Below the pieces are notes generated by a model that worked only from the letters and a program-made list of their open reading frames with translations, was not told the origin of the DNA and ran no database searches. The position numbers and the translations under genes were made by a program. A DNA stretch of 45,169 nucleotides from Lentzea aerocolonigenes (GTDB lineage: Bacteria > Actinomycetota > Actinomycetes > Mycobacteriales > Pseudonocardiaceae), in NCBI RefSeq assembly GCF_000955955.1, contig NZ_JYJG01000162.1, positions 1 through 45,169 of the forward strand. The letters run 5' to 3'. Below are positions 1 through 8,579 of the stretch, piece after piece. Numbering within the stretch: position 1 is the first letter of the stretch; each line of letters opens with the position of its first letter.

Positions 1-72
1 AAAAAAAAAAAAAAGCCCATGGCGTCAACACTGCGGGCAGGTGGTTGCGCTCGCAACCGCCGGACCGGCCAA
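1..72. other. Window edge with poly-A run and short downstream region
   Basis: The first 14 bases are all A, which is very unlike the GC-rich DNA that follows and is probably a contig-end or sequencing artefact. The rest of the stretch lies downstream of the aldo/keto reductase gene and holds a small hairpin at 41-60. No gene is supported here. Confidence 0.6.
41..60 (-). terminator. Hairpin downstream of the aldo/keto reductase gene
   Basis: GGTTGCG at 43-49 and CGCAACC at 52-58 form a perfect 7-bp stem, extended by one wobble and one further pair. It lies 12 nt beyond the stop codon of the minus-strand reductase gene. There is no T-tract, as is usual for GC-rich actinomycete terminators. 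The loop is only two bases unless the top pair opens, so the call is tentative. Confidence 0.45.
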
Positions 73-1023
73 TCAGGCGTCGAGGCGTTTCCGCTGCTCG
101 TCGTCCAGCACGAGGTCGAGCGCGCCGAGGCACTCGTCGAGCTGGCTCACCGAGCTCACGCCGAGGATCGGCAGCACTGGCGGGTCGCCGCCCAGCAGCC
201 ACGCGAGGACGACCTGGTTCGGCGTCGCGCCCAGTTCGGCAGCCACCTCGGCCAGCACTTCCAGCCGCCGCCTGCTGTCCTCGTGGTCGTACTGCTCTGG
301 CAACGGCCGGTCGGCACGGGTGTACGCGCCGGACAACAGCACCGAATAGCCGAGCACGGTCACGTCGGACTCCGTGCGCGCGTAGTCCAGCATCTCGTCG
401 CTGATGTGCGGATTCGCGCCGAACTCCGCGCCCGGCCGCGGCCGCAGATAGGTGTGCCGCTGCTGGACCGCGGTGAACCCCGGAACTCCTCGGGCCCGAG
501 CGATCTCCCGTGCCGCGGCGACGCGCCACGCCGCGTGGTTGCTGAGACCGGTGGCCCGCACCAGGCCGTCGGTCACCAACTCCCCGAATGTGGCCACGGT
601 GTCGTGCAACGGCGTGCGGCGGTCTTCGATGTGCGCGTAGTACACGTCGAGGTGGTCGGTGCCGAGGCGCCGCATGCTGGCCGTGAGCTGCGCACGCACG
701 ACCTCACGCGACAACCCCTCCGCGTGCTCCGGCCACGCCGCACCCGGCGGATCGGGCAGCGCGCCGACCTTGGTGGCCAGCACGAGCTCATCGCGGATGC
801 CGCGGGAGGTGAGCCACCGGCCCAGCAGCTCCTCGCTCTCCACGCCGGTGCCGCCGTCCACCCAGAACGAGTAGGTGTTGGCGGTGTCGATGAACGTGCC
901 GCCCGCCTCGACGAACCGGTCGAGCACGGCGAACGCCCGCTCCTCGTCCACGGTCGTGCCGAAGTACATCGTGCCCAGGCACAACGCGCTCACGCCGACA
1001 CCTGATATCGAAAGCTGTTCCAC
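73..1023 (-). CDS. Aldo/keto reductase
   Basis: 316-residue single-domain NAD(P)H-dependent oxidoreductase expected to reduce aldehydes or ketones in the cytoplasm; the substrate cannot be told. It has the AKR barrel landmarks: the catalytic Asp-Tyr region (DTANTY), the catalytic Lys in LATKVG, the His in YAHIED, the NNxA-like segment near LSNHA, and a C-terminal cofactor-binding part around ILGVSS. The length fits the family. It lies downstream of lnt and ppm1 on the same strand, but a 12-bp stem hairpin sits between ppm1 and this gene, so it may be transcribed separately. It resembles the YajO/IolS-like AKR subgroup. Family assignment is firm, function is not. Confidence 0.9.
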   Translation of the reverse strand: MEQLSISGVGVSALCLGTMYFGTTVDEERAFAVLDRFVEAGGTFIDTANTYSFWVDGGTGVESEELLGRWLTSRGIRDELVLATKVGALPDPPGAAWPEHAEGLSREVVRAQLTASMRRLGTDHLDVYYAHIEDRRTPLHDTVATFGELVTDGLVRATGLSNHAAWRVAAAREIARARGVPGFTAVQQRHTYLRPRPGAEFGANPHISDEMLDYARTESDVTVLGYSVLLSGAYTRADRPLPEQYDHEDSRRRLEVLAEVAAELGATPNQVVLAWLLGGDPPVLPILGVSSVSQLDECLGALDLVLDDEQRKRLDA

Positions 1024-1046
1024 GTCATCTCCCCAGAGAACGCGAT

Positions 1047-1083
1047 CCGTCCCGGACCCTCCGTTGCAGACGGTCCGGGACGG
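1047..1083 (-). terminator. Strong hairpin between ppm1 and the aldo/keto reductase gene
   Basis: CCGTCCCGGACC at 1047-1058 pairs perfectly with GGTCCGGGACGG at 1072-1083, giving a 12-bp stem with a 13-nt loop. It begins 7 nt after the ppm1 stop codon on the minus strand. No T-tract follows. It is a good candidate for the lnt-ppm1 operon terminator, although an RNA-processing role is possible. Confidence 0.7.
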
Positions 1084-1090
1084 GGTGGAA

Positions 1091-1855
1091 CTACTTCTTA
1101 CCGGAGAACAGCGCCTTCACCTGGTTGCCCCGGCGGCGCAGGCCCCACTTCGTCACGCGGATCAGCGCCTCGCGGACGATGTTGCCGCTCATCTTCGACT
1201 CGCCGAACTCGCGCTCCAGGAACGTGATCGGCACCTCGCGCACGCGGAAGCCGAGCTCCAGGGTCCGCCACAGCAGGTCGATCTGGAAGCAGTAGCCGGC
1301 GGAGGCGACCGAGACGAGGTTCAGCTTGCGCAGGGTGTCCGCGCGGAACGCCCGGTAGCCGCCCGTCATGTCCCGGATCGAGGCGCCCAGCGCCAGCCGC
1401 GAGTACAGCGAGCCGCCCAGCGACAGGAACTTGCGCTTCGCCGGCCAGTTCACGACCTCGCCGCCCGGCACCCAGCGCGAGCCCAGCACGAGGTCCGCGG
1501 ACGGCAGCGCGTCCAGCAGCCGGTGCAGCTGCTCCGGGGCGTGCGAGCCGTCGGCGTCCATCTCGCAGATGACGCCGTACTCGCGGTCGAGCGCCCACTG
1601 GAAGCCCGCGACGTACGCGGCGCCCAGGCCGGCCTTCTCGGTGCGGTGCATCACGTGGACGCGGTCGTCGGCGGCGGCCATCTCGTCGGCCAGCTGGCCG
1701 GTGCCATCGGGGCTGCCGTCGTCGACCACCAGCACGTGCACGTCGGGCAGTGCCGTGTGCAGTCTCTTGACGATCTTTCCGATGTTGTCCCGCTCGTTGT
1801 ACGTCGGGATCACCACCAGCACCTGCCCGAGTTCCTGGTCAGGCTGCTGCGCCAT
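1091..1855 (-). CDS. ppm1: Polyprenol monophosphomannose synthase
   Basis: 254-residue GT2 glycosyltransferase that transfers mannose from GDP-mannose to polyprenol phosphate at the inner face of the membrane, supplying the donor for lipoglycan and protein O-mannosylation. Visible landmarks are the N-terminal [10 protein letters not shown] at about 16-25, VDDGSPDGT at about 44-52 and the metal-binding DAD at 100-102. The ATG at 1855 is preferred over an upstream in-frame start at 1900 because homology begins there. The start lies inside the 3' end of lnt (17-bp overlap), implying translational coupling. In Mycobacterium tuberculosis the same two activities are fused in one Ppm1 polypeptide; here they are separate proteins, as in Streptomyces. 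Confidence 0.93.
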   Translation of the reverse strand: MAQQPDQELGQVLVVIPTYNERDNIGKIVKRLHTALPDVHVLVVDDGSPDGTGQLADEMAAADDRVHVMHRTEKAGLGAAYVAGFQWALDREYGVICEMDADGSHAPEQLHRLLDALPSADLVLGSRWVPGGEVVNWPAKRKFLSLGGSLYSRLALGASIRDMTGGYRAFRADTLRKLNLVSVASAGYCFQIDLLWRTLELGFRVREVPITFLEREFGESKMSGNIVREALIRVTKWGLRRRGNQVKALFSGKK

Positions 1856-3416
1856 TCGAGTCCTTCCGTCGTCGTGTGAAGCCCAGCGCCAACGCCACAA
1901 GGCCCGCAGCGGTCAGCACCCACTCGGGCCAGGCTCCTAGCCAAGTCGCCAGCGTAGTCTGTGACCTGAGTGGCAGTGTCGCGACCAGGGCGTCTGGCAC
2001 GAAGAGGCCAGTCTTTTGAGTGACGGAACCGTCCGGCCCGACGATCGCGCTGACCCCCGAGGTGGCCGCCACGACCACCGCCCGGCCGTGCTCCACGGCA
2101 CGCACCCGTGACATGGAAAGCTGCTGGTAGGTCATCTCCGTGAGGCCGAACGTGGCGTTGTTCGTCGGGATCGCGATGATCGTCGCGCCGGCCTTCACCG
2201 AGTCGCGGACCACTGAGTCGAACGCCACTTCGTAACATGTGTCAAGTGCGACCTTCGCGGGCCCCATGACGAAACCGTCCGGGTCCGAACCGGCCTGGAA
2301 CACACCCGCCCGGTCCACCTCGGAGGCGAACAGCCGGAAGAACGAGCGCATCGGCATCGTCTCGCCGAACGGCTGCAGCTTCCGCTTGGTGTAGGTGTCC
2401 GTCGGCCCCTTCTCCGGGTCCCACAGCACCACCTGGTTGCGCGGCAGCCCGTCACCCCGGTCGACCACCACGGCACCCACCGCGATCGGCGCCTTGATCG
2501 CCTTCGCGGCCGCGTCGATCACGGCGGCGGCGTCGGCGTTGCGGAACGGGTCGATGTCGGACGAGTTCTCCGGCCAGATGACGATGTCCGGCTGCTTCAC
2601 CTTGCCCGCCGCGACGTCCGCGGCCAGTTCCACGGTCTTCTTCGCGTGGTTGTCGAGCACGGCGCGGCGCTGCGAGTTGAAGTCGAGCCCGGCTCGCGGC
2701 ACGTTGCCCTGGATCGCGGCGACCGTCACGGTCCCGGCGGAGGCGTCCACCCCGACCGGCACCACGAACCCGATCACCAGCGGCACCACGAACAGCGGCG
2801 CCCCGAGCTTCCAGTTCTTGAAGACCCAGAACAGCCCGAAACCGGTCAACACCACCGCGAACGACACCAGCGGCGCCCCGCCGAGCGACGCGAGCGGCAG
2901 GAACCACCCCTCCGGCTGCCCGAACGCGATCTTGCCCCAGGTGAAGCCGCCGAACGGGAACACGCCGCGCAACGCCTCGTCCGCCACCCACAGGCACGCG
3001 GCCCACAACGGCCAGCCGGGCACCCGCGAGATCGCTGACATCGCCGTCGTGCCGATCGAGATCATCAACGCACACGCCAGCGCGAGCGGCAGCCACGCGA
3101 TCAGCCCGACGAACTCCCCGGTCCAGCGCAGCAGCGGCACCATGAACCCGAGCCCGAACAGCAGCCCGTAACCGAACCCGGCGCGCGCCCGCCTGTCGTA
3201 GATCACATGGGCGAGCAGCGCGAACCCGACCGGCGCGAGGAACCACAGCGGACGGGGCGGAAAGCTCAGGTAGACCAGCACACCGCCGGCGACGGCGAGT
3301 GCCACGCGCAGCAGCAGCGGCAGGGTCAGTTTTCGCCTGCGCGCGGGCAATTCCGACGATTCCGGCGCGATCGGGGGTGCAACCACCCGAACAGCGTACG
3401 AGTACCGGGAGTACAC
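1839..3416 (-). CDS. lnt: Apolipoprotein N-acyltransferase
   Basis: 525-residue integral membrane enzyme that N-acylates the lipidated cysteine of lipoproteins on the outer face of the membrane. The N-terminal half (about 30-220) is a set of hydrophobic segments; the rest is a nitrilase-type catalytic domain. The triad is visible as E283 (WPEN), K344 (TYTK) and C394 (LDTC). A C-terminal transmembrane segment and an RRRK tail follow. The GTG at 3416 is only 7 bp from the divergent ligase start and has no clear ribosome site; a GTG at 3386 is an alternative. The partner ppm1 overlaps its end by 17 bp, linking lipoprotein acylation with polyprenol-mannose supply. Confidence 0.93.
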   Translation of the reverse strand: MYSRYSYAVRVVAPPIAPESSELPARRRKLTLPLLLRVALAVAGGVLVYLSFPPRPLWFLAPVGFALLAHVIYDRRARAGFGYGLLFGLGFMVPLLRWTGEFVGLIAWLPLALACALMISIGTTAMSAISRVPGWPLWAACLWVADEALRGVFPFGGFTWGKIAFGQPEGWFLPLASLGGAPLVSFAVVLTGFGLFWVFKNWKLGAPLFVVPLVIGFVVPVGVDASAGTVTVAAIQGNVPRAGLDFNSQRRAVLDNHAKKTVELAADVAAGKVKQPDIVIWPENSSDIDPFRNADAAAVIDAAAKAIKAPIAVGAVVVDRGDGLPRNQVVLWDPEKGPTDTYTKRKLQPFGETMPMRSFFRLFASEVDRAGVFQAGSDPDGFVMGPAKVALDTCYEVAFDSVVRDSVKAGATIIAIPTNNATFGLTEMTYQQLSMSRVRAVEHGRAVVVAATSGVSAIVGPDGSVTQKTGLFVPDALVATLPLRSQTTLATWLGAWPEWVLTAAGLVALALGFTRRRKDSNGAAA

Positions 3417-3423
3417 AGGTCGT

Positions 3424-4800
3424 ATGACCTACGTCGATCTTGTGTTGCAACGACTGTCCACAGACGACGAACGCGACGCCATCGTCGGCGGCGACACCAG
3501 ACTCACCCGCGCCCAAGCCCGTGACCTGCTGTTCCGCCTCGCCGACGGGCTCGTCCAGCGCGGCATCAAGCCTGGCGACGGCGTGGCGGTGTACGTCGGG
3601 AACACCCCGGAAGCCGTCCTGCTGAACCTGGCCGTCCATCTGCTGGGCGGCCGTCTCGTCTACGTGCCACCGGAACCGGGCCGCAGCGAGCTCGAAGCGT
3701 TGATCAAGAAGGCGGAGGTGGCCGCGGTCGTGGTCGACCCGTCGTTCGGCACGCAGCTCGACGGCTGGCACCTCCAAGACCTCCCCGGCGACCCCGTCGA
3801 ACGCGTGCCGGAACCGGAGTACGCGACCGTCATGTACACCGGCGGCACGACCGGGCTGCCGAAGCTCGCGGTGCACCGCTCCGGCCGGACCGCGCTGTGG
3901 GAGACGCGCGCCAACATGCCCCCGATGAACATGCTGTCCAACACACTCATCACCCACGGCAGCGGTGCCGGCGCGACGATGACCGCGCTGCTCACCGGGT
4001 CGAAGCTGGTGCTGGGCCCGTCGAAGTTCGACGCGGACACGTTCGTGCGCCTCGCCCGCGAGGAGCAGATCAACATGACGATCTTCGTGCCGCCGATGAT
4101 GTACGAGGTCCTCGACCACCCGGAGTGCCCCGGCCCGCAGTTCCACGTGATCGTCGGAGGCTCCCCGCTCGCTCCGAAGCGGCTGCGCCAGGCGATCGAG
4201 AAGTGGGGTCCTGTGATCAACCAGGGCTACGGCATGACCGAGGCCCACGCCATCACGATGATGCCCGCCGCCGAGGTCGACCTGGCCAACGAGACGACGT
4301 TGCGCACGGTCGGCAAGAAGAACCCGCTGATGGAGGTCGAGACCCGCGACGGCGACGTGTGGGTGCGCGGCCCGTTCGTCATGGAGGGCTACTGGGGTGA
4401 GCCGACGCTGCAGGAGGCGAGCGACGGCTGGTTCAACACCGGCGACATGGGCTACTTCGACGACGACGGCTACCTGTACCTCAACGACCGCAGCAAGGAC
4501 GTGATCGTCACCGGCCGGACCTCGGACAACGTCTACTCGCGCCTGCTCGACGACTTCCTCGTCACGCTCCCGGGAATCCGGCAGGCAGCGGCGGTCGCGC
4601 AGCCGGACGAGGCACTCGGCGAAGCGGTCCACGTGTTCCTCGTGACGGACCGAGATGTCGATTTCGACAGCATTCGCGATTCGGTGGTGGCCGAACTGGG
4701 TGAGCTTTACCAGCCCAGGGGCCTCACGATCGTGCCCCAGCTGCCCTTGACGAAGGTCGGAAAGGTCGACAAGCGCAAGCTTCGTTCCCTGTTTCGGTAA
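3424..4800 (+). CDS. AMP-forming acyl-CoA ligase family protein
   Basis: 458-residue member of the ANL adenylating enzymes, which activate a carboxylic acid to an acyl-AMP and usually pass it to CoA. The phosphate-binding motif YTGGTTGLPK is at 138-147, QGYGMTE at 267-273, the hinge region around YLYLNDRSKD, and the C-terminal catalytic Lys in TKVGKVD at 447. At 458 residues it is compact compared with the usual 500-550. It is followed 27 nt later by a TetR regulator gene on the same strand, so the pair is probably co-transcribed and the regulator may sense the acyl-CoA product or control this gene. The acid substrate is not evident. Confidence 0.9.
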   Translation: MTYVDLVLQRLSTDDERDAIVGGDTRLTRAQARDLLFRLADGLVQRGIKPGDGVAVYVGNTPEAVLLNLAVHLLGGRLVYVPPEPGRSELEALIKKAEVAAVVVDPSFGTQLDGWHLQDLPGDPVERVPEPEYATVMYTGGTTGLPKLAVHRSGRTALWETRANMPPMNMLSNTLITHGSGAGATMTALLTGSKLVLGPSKFDADTFVRLAREEQINMTIFVPPMMYEVLDHPECPGPQFHVIVGGSPLAPKRLRQAIEKWGPVINQGYGMTEAHAITMMPAAEVDLANETTLRTVGKKNPLMEVETRDGDVWVRGPFVMEGYWGEPTLQEASDGWFNTGDMGYFDDDGYLYLNDRSKDVIVTGRTSDNVYSRLLDDFLVTLPGIRQAAAVAQPDEALGEAVHVFLVTDRDVDFDSIRDSVVAELGELYQPRGLTIVPQLPLTKVGKVDKRKLRSLFR

Positions 4801-4827
4801 GGTTCGGAGCAAACCAGGAGGTGACGG

Positions 4828-5433
4828 ATGCCCCGTCCAAGCGTGGAAGCCGAACGCAAGGCGCAGATCCTCGCGTCCACCTGCAAGGTGATCGCGGCAG
4901 AGGGCTTCCGCCACCTCCGGGTGTCCGACGTGGCCAAGGACGCCGGCGTGTCCGGCGGCACGGTCCACTACTACTTCGAGACCAAGCGCGAGCTGACCGA
5001 CGCCGCGTTCGAGCACTGCTTCGAACTCTCGGTGAGCCGCCGCCGCTGGATCCTCGAGTCCGACGAGCCGCCGCTGTCCCGGCTGCGCATGGTCGTCGAG
5101 TCGTACCTGCCGGAGGGCGCGGAGACCGTCGAGGCGTGGAAGGTCTGGGCCGAGCTCTGGGTCGAGGCCATCCGCAACCCCGAGCTGCAGGAGCTCAACG
5201 AGCGCTTCTACGGCGAGTGGCGCGACATCGTGGCGAGCATCTTCCGCGACGGCCAGCGCTCCGGCGACATCCACTCGCCCGGCGACCCGGTCGAGCTGGC
5301 GAACATGCTGGTCAGCATGCTGGACGGGCTGGCGCTTCAGGTGCTGGCGGGCTCGAAGGCCATGACGGTGGACGCCATGCGCACCACCTGCCTGAGGTTC
5401 GTCGACCAGCTCTCCACCGCGTCCGTCGGGTAG
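4828..5433 (+). CDS. TetR-family transcriptional regulator
   Basis: 201 residues with an N-terminal TetR helix-turn-helix (about 10-55, ending in the typical GGTVHYYFETKREL) and a helical ligand-binding C-terminal domain of the BetI-like type. A perfect AGGAGGTGA ribosome site at 4816-4824 fixes the ATG. It follows the acyl-CoA ligase gene, so an acyl-CoA or related ligand is plausible. Its last 97 bp overlap, in antisense, the end of the convergent membrane-protein gene. It is the only TetR gene in the window and therefore a candidate reader of the shared palindromes near 16818 and 31407, though nothing in the sequence proves this. Confidence 0.93.
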   Translation: MPRPSVEAERKAQILASTCKVIAAEGFRHLRVSDVAKDAGVSGGTVHYYFETKRELTDAAFEHCFELSVSRRRWILESDEPPLSRLRMVVESYLPEGAETVEAWKVWAELWVEAIRNPELQELNERFYGEWRDIVASIFRDGQRSGDIHSPGDPVELANMLVSMLDGLALQVLAGSKAMTVDAMRTTCLRFVDQLSTASVG

Positions 5434-6593
5434 CCCAGCCCGCTGGCCAGCACGCACAACACGATCAGCAACGCCACCGGCGTGCGCGTGAAACCCAGGA
5501 ACAGCAACCCTTTCGGCACCGGCACGGTCTCCGCGAACCGCTGCGCCTCGCTCAGCAGCAGCCCGCAGAACATCAGGAACACCACGGCGAGCGGCAGCGT
5601 CCGCCCGATCGTTCCCACGGCGACAAGGCTCGTCACCGACACGAGGACGATCCCGGCGGTGAACCACCAGTGGTGCGGCGCGTGCTCGGCACCTTTGGAG
5701 CTGCGCGCCATCAGCCAGTCGCCGAACAGGATCGCGACGGTCGTGAGCACCAGCACCCGCATCGCCGTCAGGACACCGTCCGGTTCGTAAGCCATCGGCA
5801 GGTAGGCGATACCCAGAGCTGTGAGTGGTGTGATGGCGAGTGCGCGCGCCATCCGCATGACCGCGGGCCGCTGCTGCGCGCTCGGCCTCATCGCTGATCT
5901 CGCCCGGATCCGGTCCGCCTCACCGAGCTTGCTCTTCGCGGCCTCGGTGTCCTCCAACTCCCACACCACCCACACGAGGCCGAGCAGCACGACGAGCCCG
6001 AGCACCACCGCGTACCCGGTGAGCTGGCGCGGCCCGTAGATCCACCCGACCGCACCCACGAGCACGCACAGCCCGAGCCGGATCAGGGATCCGAGCTCGG
6101 GCCGGGCGCTCCGCCAGGTCTTCTGCGGCCACGAGGTCAGCACCAGCCTGCGCGCGACGAACCAGACGCTGGCACCCGTCGCGAGCGCGGCGATCCACAT
6201 CGCCAGCCCGACCCCGGGCTGCCTGAGCGATCTCGTGTCGCCGAACAGCAGGATCGCGGCGGTGAGCACGACTGTCGCCGCGGGAACCCGGAGACGCCCC
6301 AACGCCCACAGGTGCTGACCCACCCACCGCTCCCGGTTGCGCCACGCGGACTCCACGGCCACGAGCGCCAGGAACCCGAGCGCGAGGAAGCTCACCGGGT
6401 TGTGCGCGAGGTGCGCCACCGCCAGCACCGCGATCGGCACCGCCCGCGGGTACGGGCTGTCCGCGAGCGTGAGGCTTCTGAGCGGTGACGGCGGGGCTGT
6501 TCGTTCCTTCGCGCGGAGCCACTGCCAGGCGTGCCACAGCAACGGCGCGTAGACCGCGATGAGCACCGTGTCGACGAGGAGATCAACGCGCAT
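5337..6593 (-). CDS. Polytopic membrane protein of unknown function
   Basis: 418 residues with about ten hydrophobic segments spread along the chain, starting MRVDLLVDTVLIAVYAP. A charged cytoplasmic stretch is visible near 215-250 (ELEDTEAAKSKLGEADRIRARS). I do not recognise the family. The ATG at 6593 has a plausible AGGCGAG ribosome site. The gene converges with the TetR gene and the two reading frames overlap by 97 bp on opposite strands. The hydrophobic pattern of this frame ends around the GYP at 5430, so the last 30 or so residues may be a tail of little importance. Confidence 0.8.
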   Translation of the reverse strand: MRVDLLVDTVLIAVYAPLLWHAWQWLRAKERTAPPSPLRSLTLADSPYPRAVPIAVLAVAHLAHNPVSFLALGFLALVAVESAWRNRERWVGQHLWALGRLRVPAATVVLTAAILLFGDTRSLRQPGVGLAMWIAALATGASVWFVARRLVLTSWPQKTWRSARPELGSLIRLGLCVLVGAVGWIYGPRQLTGYAVVLGLVVLLGLVWVVWELEDTEAAKSKLGEADRIRARSAMRPSAQQRPAVMRMARALAITPLTALGIAYLPMAYEPDGVLTAMRVLVLTTVAILFGDWLMARSSKGAEHAPHHWWFTAGIVLVSVTSLVAVGTIGRTLPLAVVFLMFCGLLLSEAQRFAETVPVPKGLLFLGFTRTPVALLIVLCVLASGLGYPTDAVESWSTNLRQVVRMASTVMAFEPAST

Positions 6594-6727
6594 CTCGCCT
6601 CCCCAAGGTTCGGGACAACCGTGGAGTCGCAGGTCAGAGCCTCGGGGTTACCTGCTGTAACACGTCCGGGTGAAATCAGGGTTCATCCCCGATGCAACAG
6701 ATGGACTATCGCGGGCATTCTCGGTAT

Positions 6728-6922
6728 ATGACCACGACAGTTGCTTTGAGCAGGCCCAGGACCAACCGGATGATCGCGGGTGTCTGCGCGGGGCTCGCCC
6801 AGCGCTGGGGCATGAAGGCCGGCACGGTGCGCCTTCTGTTCCTGCTGTCCTGCCTTCTGCCCGGACCGCAGTTCGTCGTCTACCTCGTGCTCTGGGTGAT
6901 CATGCCCGACCGCGGCTACTGA
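6728..6922 (+). CDS. PspC-domain small membrane protein
   Basis: 64-residue protein made almost wholly of a PspC domain: the RPRTNRMIAGVCAGLAQRWG motif followed by one long transmembrane helix ending in YLVLWVIMPDRGY. PspC proteins are linked to envelope-stress sensing; small stand-alone copies are common in actinomycetes and their role is not defined. The ATG at 6728 is chosen over an in-frame ATG at 6692 because the conserved part begins there. It is followed by a long hairpin shared with the convergent gene. Confidence 0.88.
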   Translation: MTTTVALSRPRTNRMIAGVCAGLAQRWGMKAGTVRLLFLLSCLLPGPQFVVYLVLWVIMPDRGY

Positions 6923-6927
6923 TCGAC

Positions 6928-6967
6928 CGCGAGAACGCCGCCCATCCCGCGGGGTGGGCGGCTCGCG
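6928..6967. terminator. Bidirectional hairpin between convergent genes
   Basis: GCCGCCCATCCC at 6937-6948 pairs with GGGGTGGGCGGC at 6951-6962 with one T-G wobble, and a second outer stem (CGCGAG at 6928-6933 with CTCGCG at 6962-6967) extends it. The element fills the gap between the PspC gene and the convergent hypothetical gene, the right place for a shared terminator. Confidence 0.7.
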
Positions 6968-7513
6968 TCACGGAGCCAGCAGCTCGCGGTAGCCAGGAAT
7001 CTCGATGCCGCCCGCCTTCTCGTACCGGAGCGCTTCCGCCGTGCCGACACGGGTGTCGTCGCCCAGGCTCCTGTTCGAGGTCCACAACGTCGCGCGCAGC
7101 TGTTCGTTCTCGACGGACAGGATGTCCGCACTGGACCGCAGCGGCTCACCGGTGCCCCGGCGCCACTCGGCGACCCTCGCCCAGAACTTCTCCACGGCCT
7201 CCCACACGACGAGGCACTGCGGTCCGAGCACCGACCGGACTTCCTCGGCCGTGCGCAAGTGCCCCAAGCCGTGTGAGACGAGGTTCTGCAGGTCCTCGAC
7301 CAGCGCCACCACGAGTTCGTAGTTCGCTTCCTCGGCGGCCAGCTTCTCCGCGACCCGCCCCACCGTCGGCAGCACGTCGTCGGGCATCGCCCGGTTCGCG
7401 GCCACGTACGCCGCCATCTTCGCGACACTCAACTCGCTCTGGTCACCGATGTTCTTCCAGCTGAACCCCGCCGACTCGGCCAGCCGCCGCGCCGCGCTCC
7501 TGCGTCCCCACAT
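6968..7513 (-). CDS. Hypothetical protein
   Basis: 181-residue soluble, mostly helical protein that I cannot assign. It starts MWGRRSAARRLAESAGFSW and is rich in Glu, Ala and Val with no signal peptide or membrane segment. No catalytic motif is apparent. It lies 21 nt downstream of the DUF4239 membrane-protein gene on the same strand, so the two are probably one transcript, ending at the hairpin 6928-6967. Confidence 0.7.
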   Translation of the reverse strand: MWGRRSAARRLAESAGFSWKNIGDQSELSVAKMAAYVAANRAMPDDVLPTVGRVAEKLAAEEANYELVVALVEDLQNLVSHGLGHLRTAEEVRSVLGPQCLVVWEAVEKFWARVAEWRRGTGEPLRSSADILSVENEQLRATLWTSNRSLGDDTRVGTAEALRYEKAGGIEIPGYRELLAP

Positions 7514-7534
7514 GCGGGGATCATCTCAGGGACC

Positions 7535-8323
7535 TCATCCGCCCTGCTCAGCCGGAATACCCGCGAGCTCCTCCGTGACGCTCGTGAAGGCTTCCGGCTG
7601 CACCCGCAACACCCCGTTGAACGGATGCGTCATCCCCAAGCACAACGCGCACACGAACCCGAGCACAGCTGCGGTGACCGACATCTGCACGACGTGCCGC
7701 GCCCGTGCCGTGAACCCGATGAGCAACGGGAACACGATCATGCCGATGGCCCCGACGATCGTGGCGATCAGCGTCAGCTTGCCCATGTTGTCGAGCCCGC
7801 CGGCCTGATCCAGCCGGTCCCGCCGCAGGTCCGTGATCTCCCGCAGCCGCTCCAAAACCCGTTCCCGCGCCGACTTCCCCTGGTCCGGAGTGGAGGGCAG
7901 CGACAGGATCTCGGTGTGCAGCGAGTTCAGCGTCGAGGTCGTCCGCTCGTCGGACTCACCGAAAGCCAGACGGGGCCATTCCTTGTCCGCCACCAGTTTC
8001 GGGTACTCGACGAGCAGCGAGCGGATGTGATCACGTTGCGGCTGCGGCATCACGCCGGTTTGCCAGTAGGCGTCGGCGACGGCGGCGGCCTCGCGGGCGG
8101 CGTTGTCCTCCGCGGTGCCGTTGTCCTCCCACACGATCACCGTGTAGAACGCCAGCGCGACGATGAACAGGCCGGAGATCACCGCCCCCAAAAACCCACG
8201 CGAGTCGGCGTCGCGGTCGTCGGCCTGGTCGTGTGCGCGGGAGCGGCCGAACAGGAGACAGGCGGCGATGGTGACGACCACCGACGCGACGACGATGACT
8301 GGCGCGGTCCACATGGCCTCCAT
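7535..8323 (-). CDS. DUF4239-type membrane protein
   Basis: 262 residues with four hydrophobic segments: two near the N-terminus (about 7-27 and 45-67) and two near the C-terminus (about 180-205 and 210-230), separated by a charged helical region of about 110 residues. This layout and the segment EDNGTAEDNAAREAAAVADAY match the DUF4239 (bestrophin-like) family of uncharacterised bacterial membrane proteins. It is probably the first gene of a two-gene unit with the 181-residue hypothetical. Confidence 0.82.
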   Translation of the reverse strand: MEAMWTAPVIVVASVVVTIAACLLFGRSRAHDQADDRDADSRGFLGAVISGLFIVALAFYTVIVWEDNGTAEDNAAREAAAVADAYWQTGVMPQPQRDHIRSLLVEYPKLVADKEWPRLAFGESDERTTSTLNSLHTEILSLPSTPDQGKSARERVLERLREITDLRRDRLDQAGGLDNMGKLTLIATIVGAIGMIVFPLLIGFTARARHVVQMSVTAAVLGFVCALCLGMTHPFNGVLRVQPEAFTSVTEELAGIPAEQGG

Positions 8324-8579
8324 CTCCCCACAGCGGACACCGTTTGACCACCAACACCACGCTTCTCGGCGGTTTCACCCGCCCGTCAAGAGCAACCGGC
8401 GTTGATCAAGCACACCGCTGGTCCACATGGGAGCGTTAACAAGAATCCGTTGGACACGAATAGGAGAACCGCGACCCGACCGTCCTCAACGGAGAGTGAG
8501 GAGGCCGTGATCAACGAGCGGTGACAAGCCGTCAGAAGCGTGTCAACCTGTGCGCCGACCCCGACCGGGAAGGCGTCGC
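8324..8579. promoter_or_regulatory. Divergent intergenic region
   Basis: This 256-nt gap separates the divergent DUF4239 gene and the secreted-protein gene and must contain both promoters. It contains a noticeably less GC-rich patch around 8435-8465 with GTTAAC and TTGGAC elements, but I could not assign a convincing -35/-10 pair. No small gene is supported. Confidence 0.4.
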
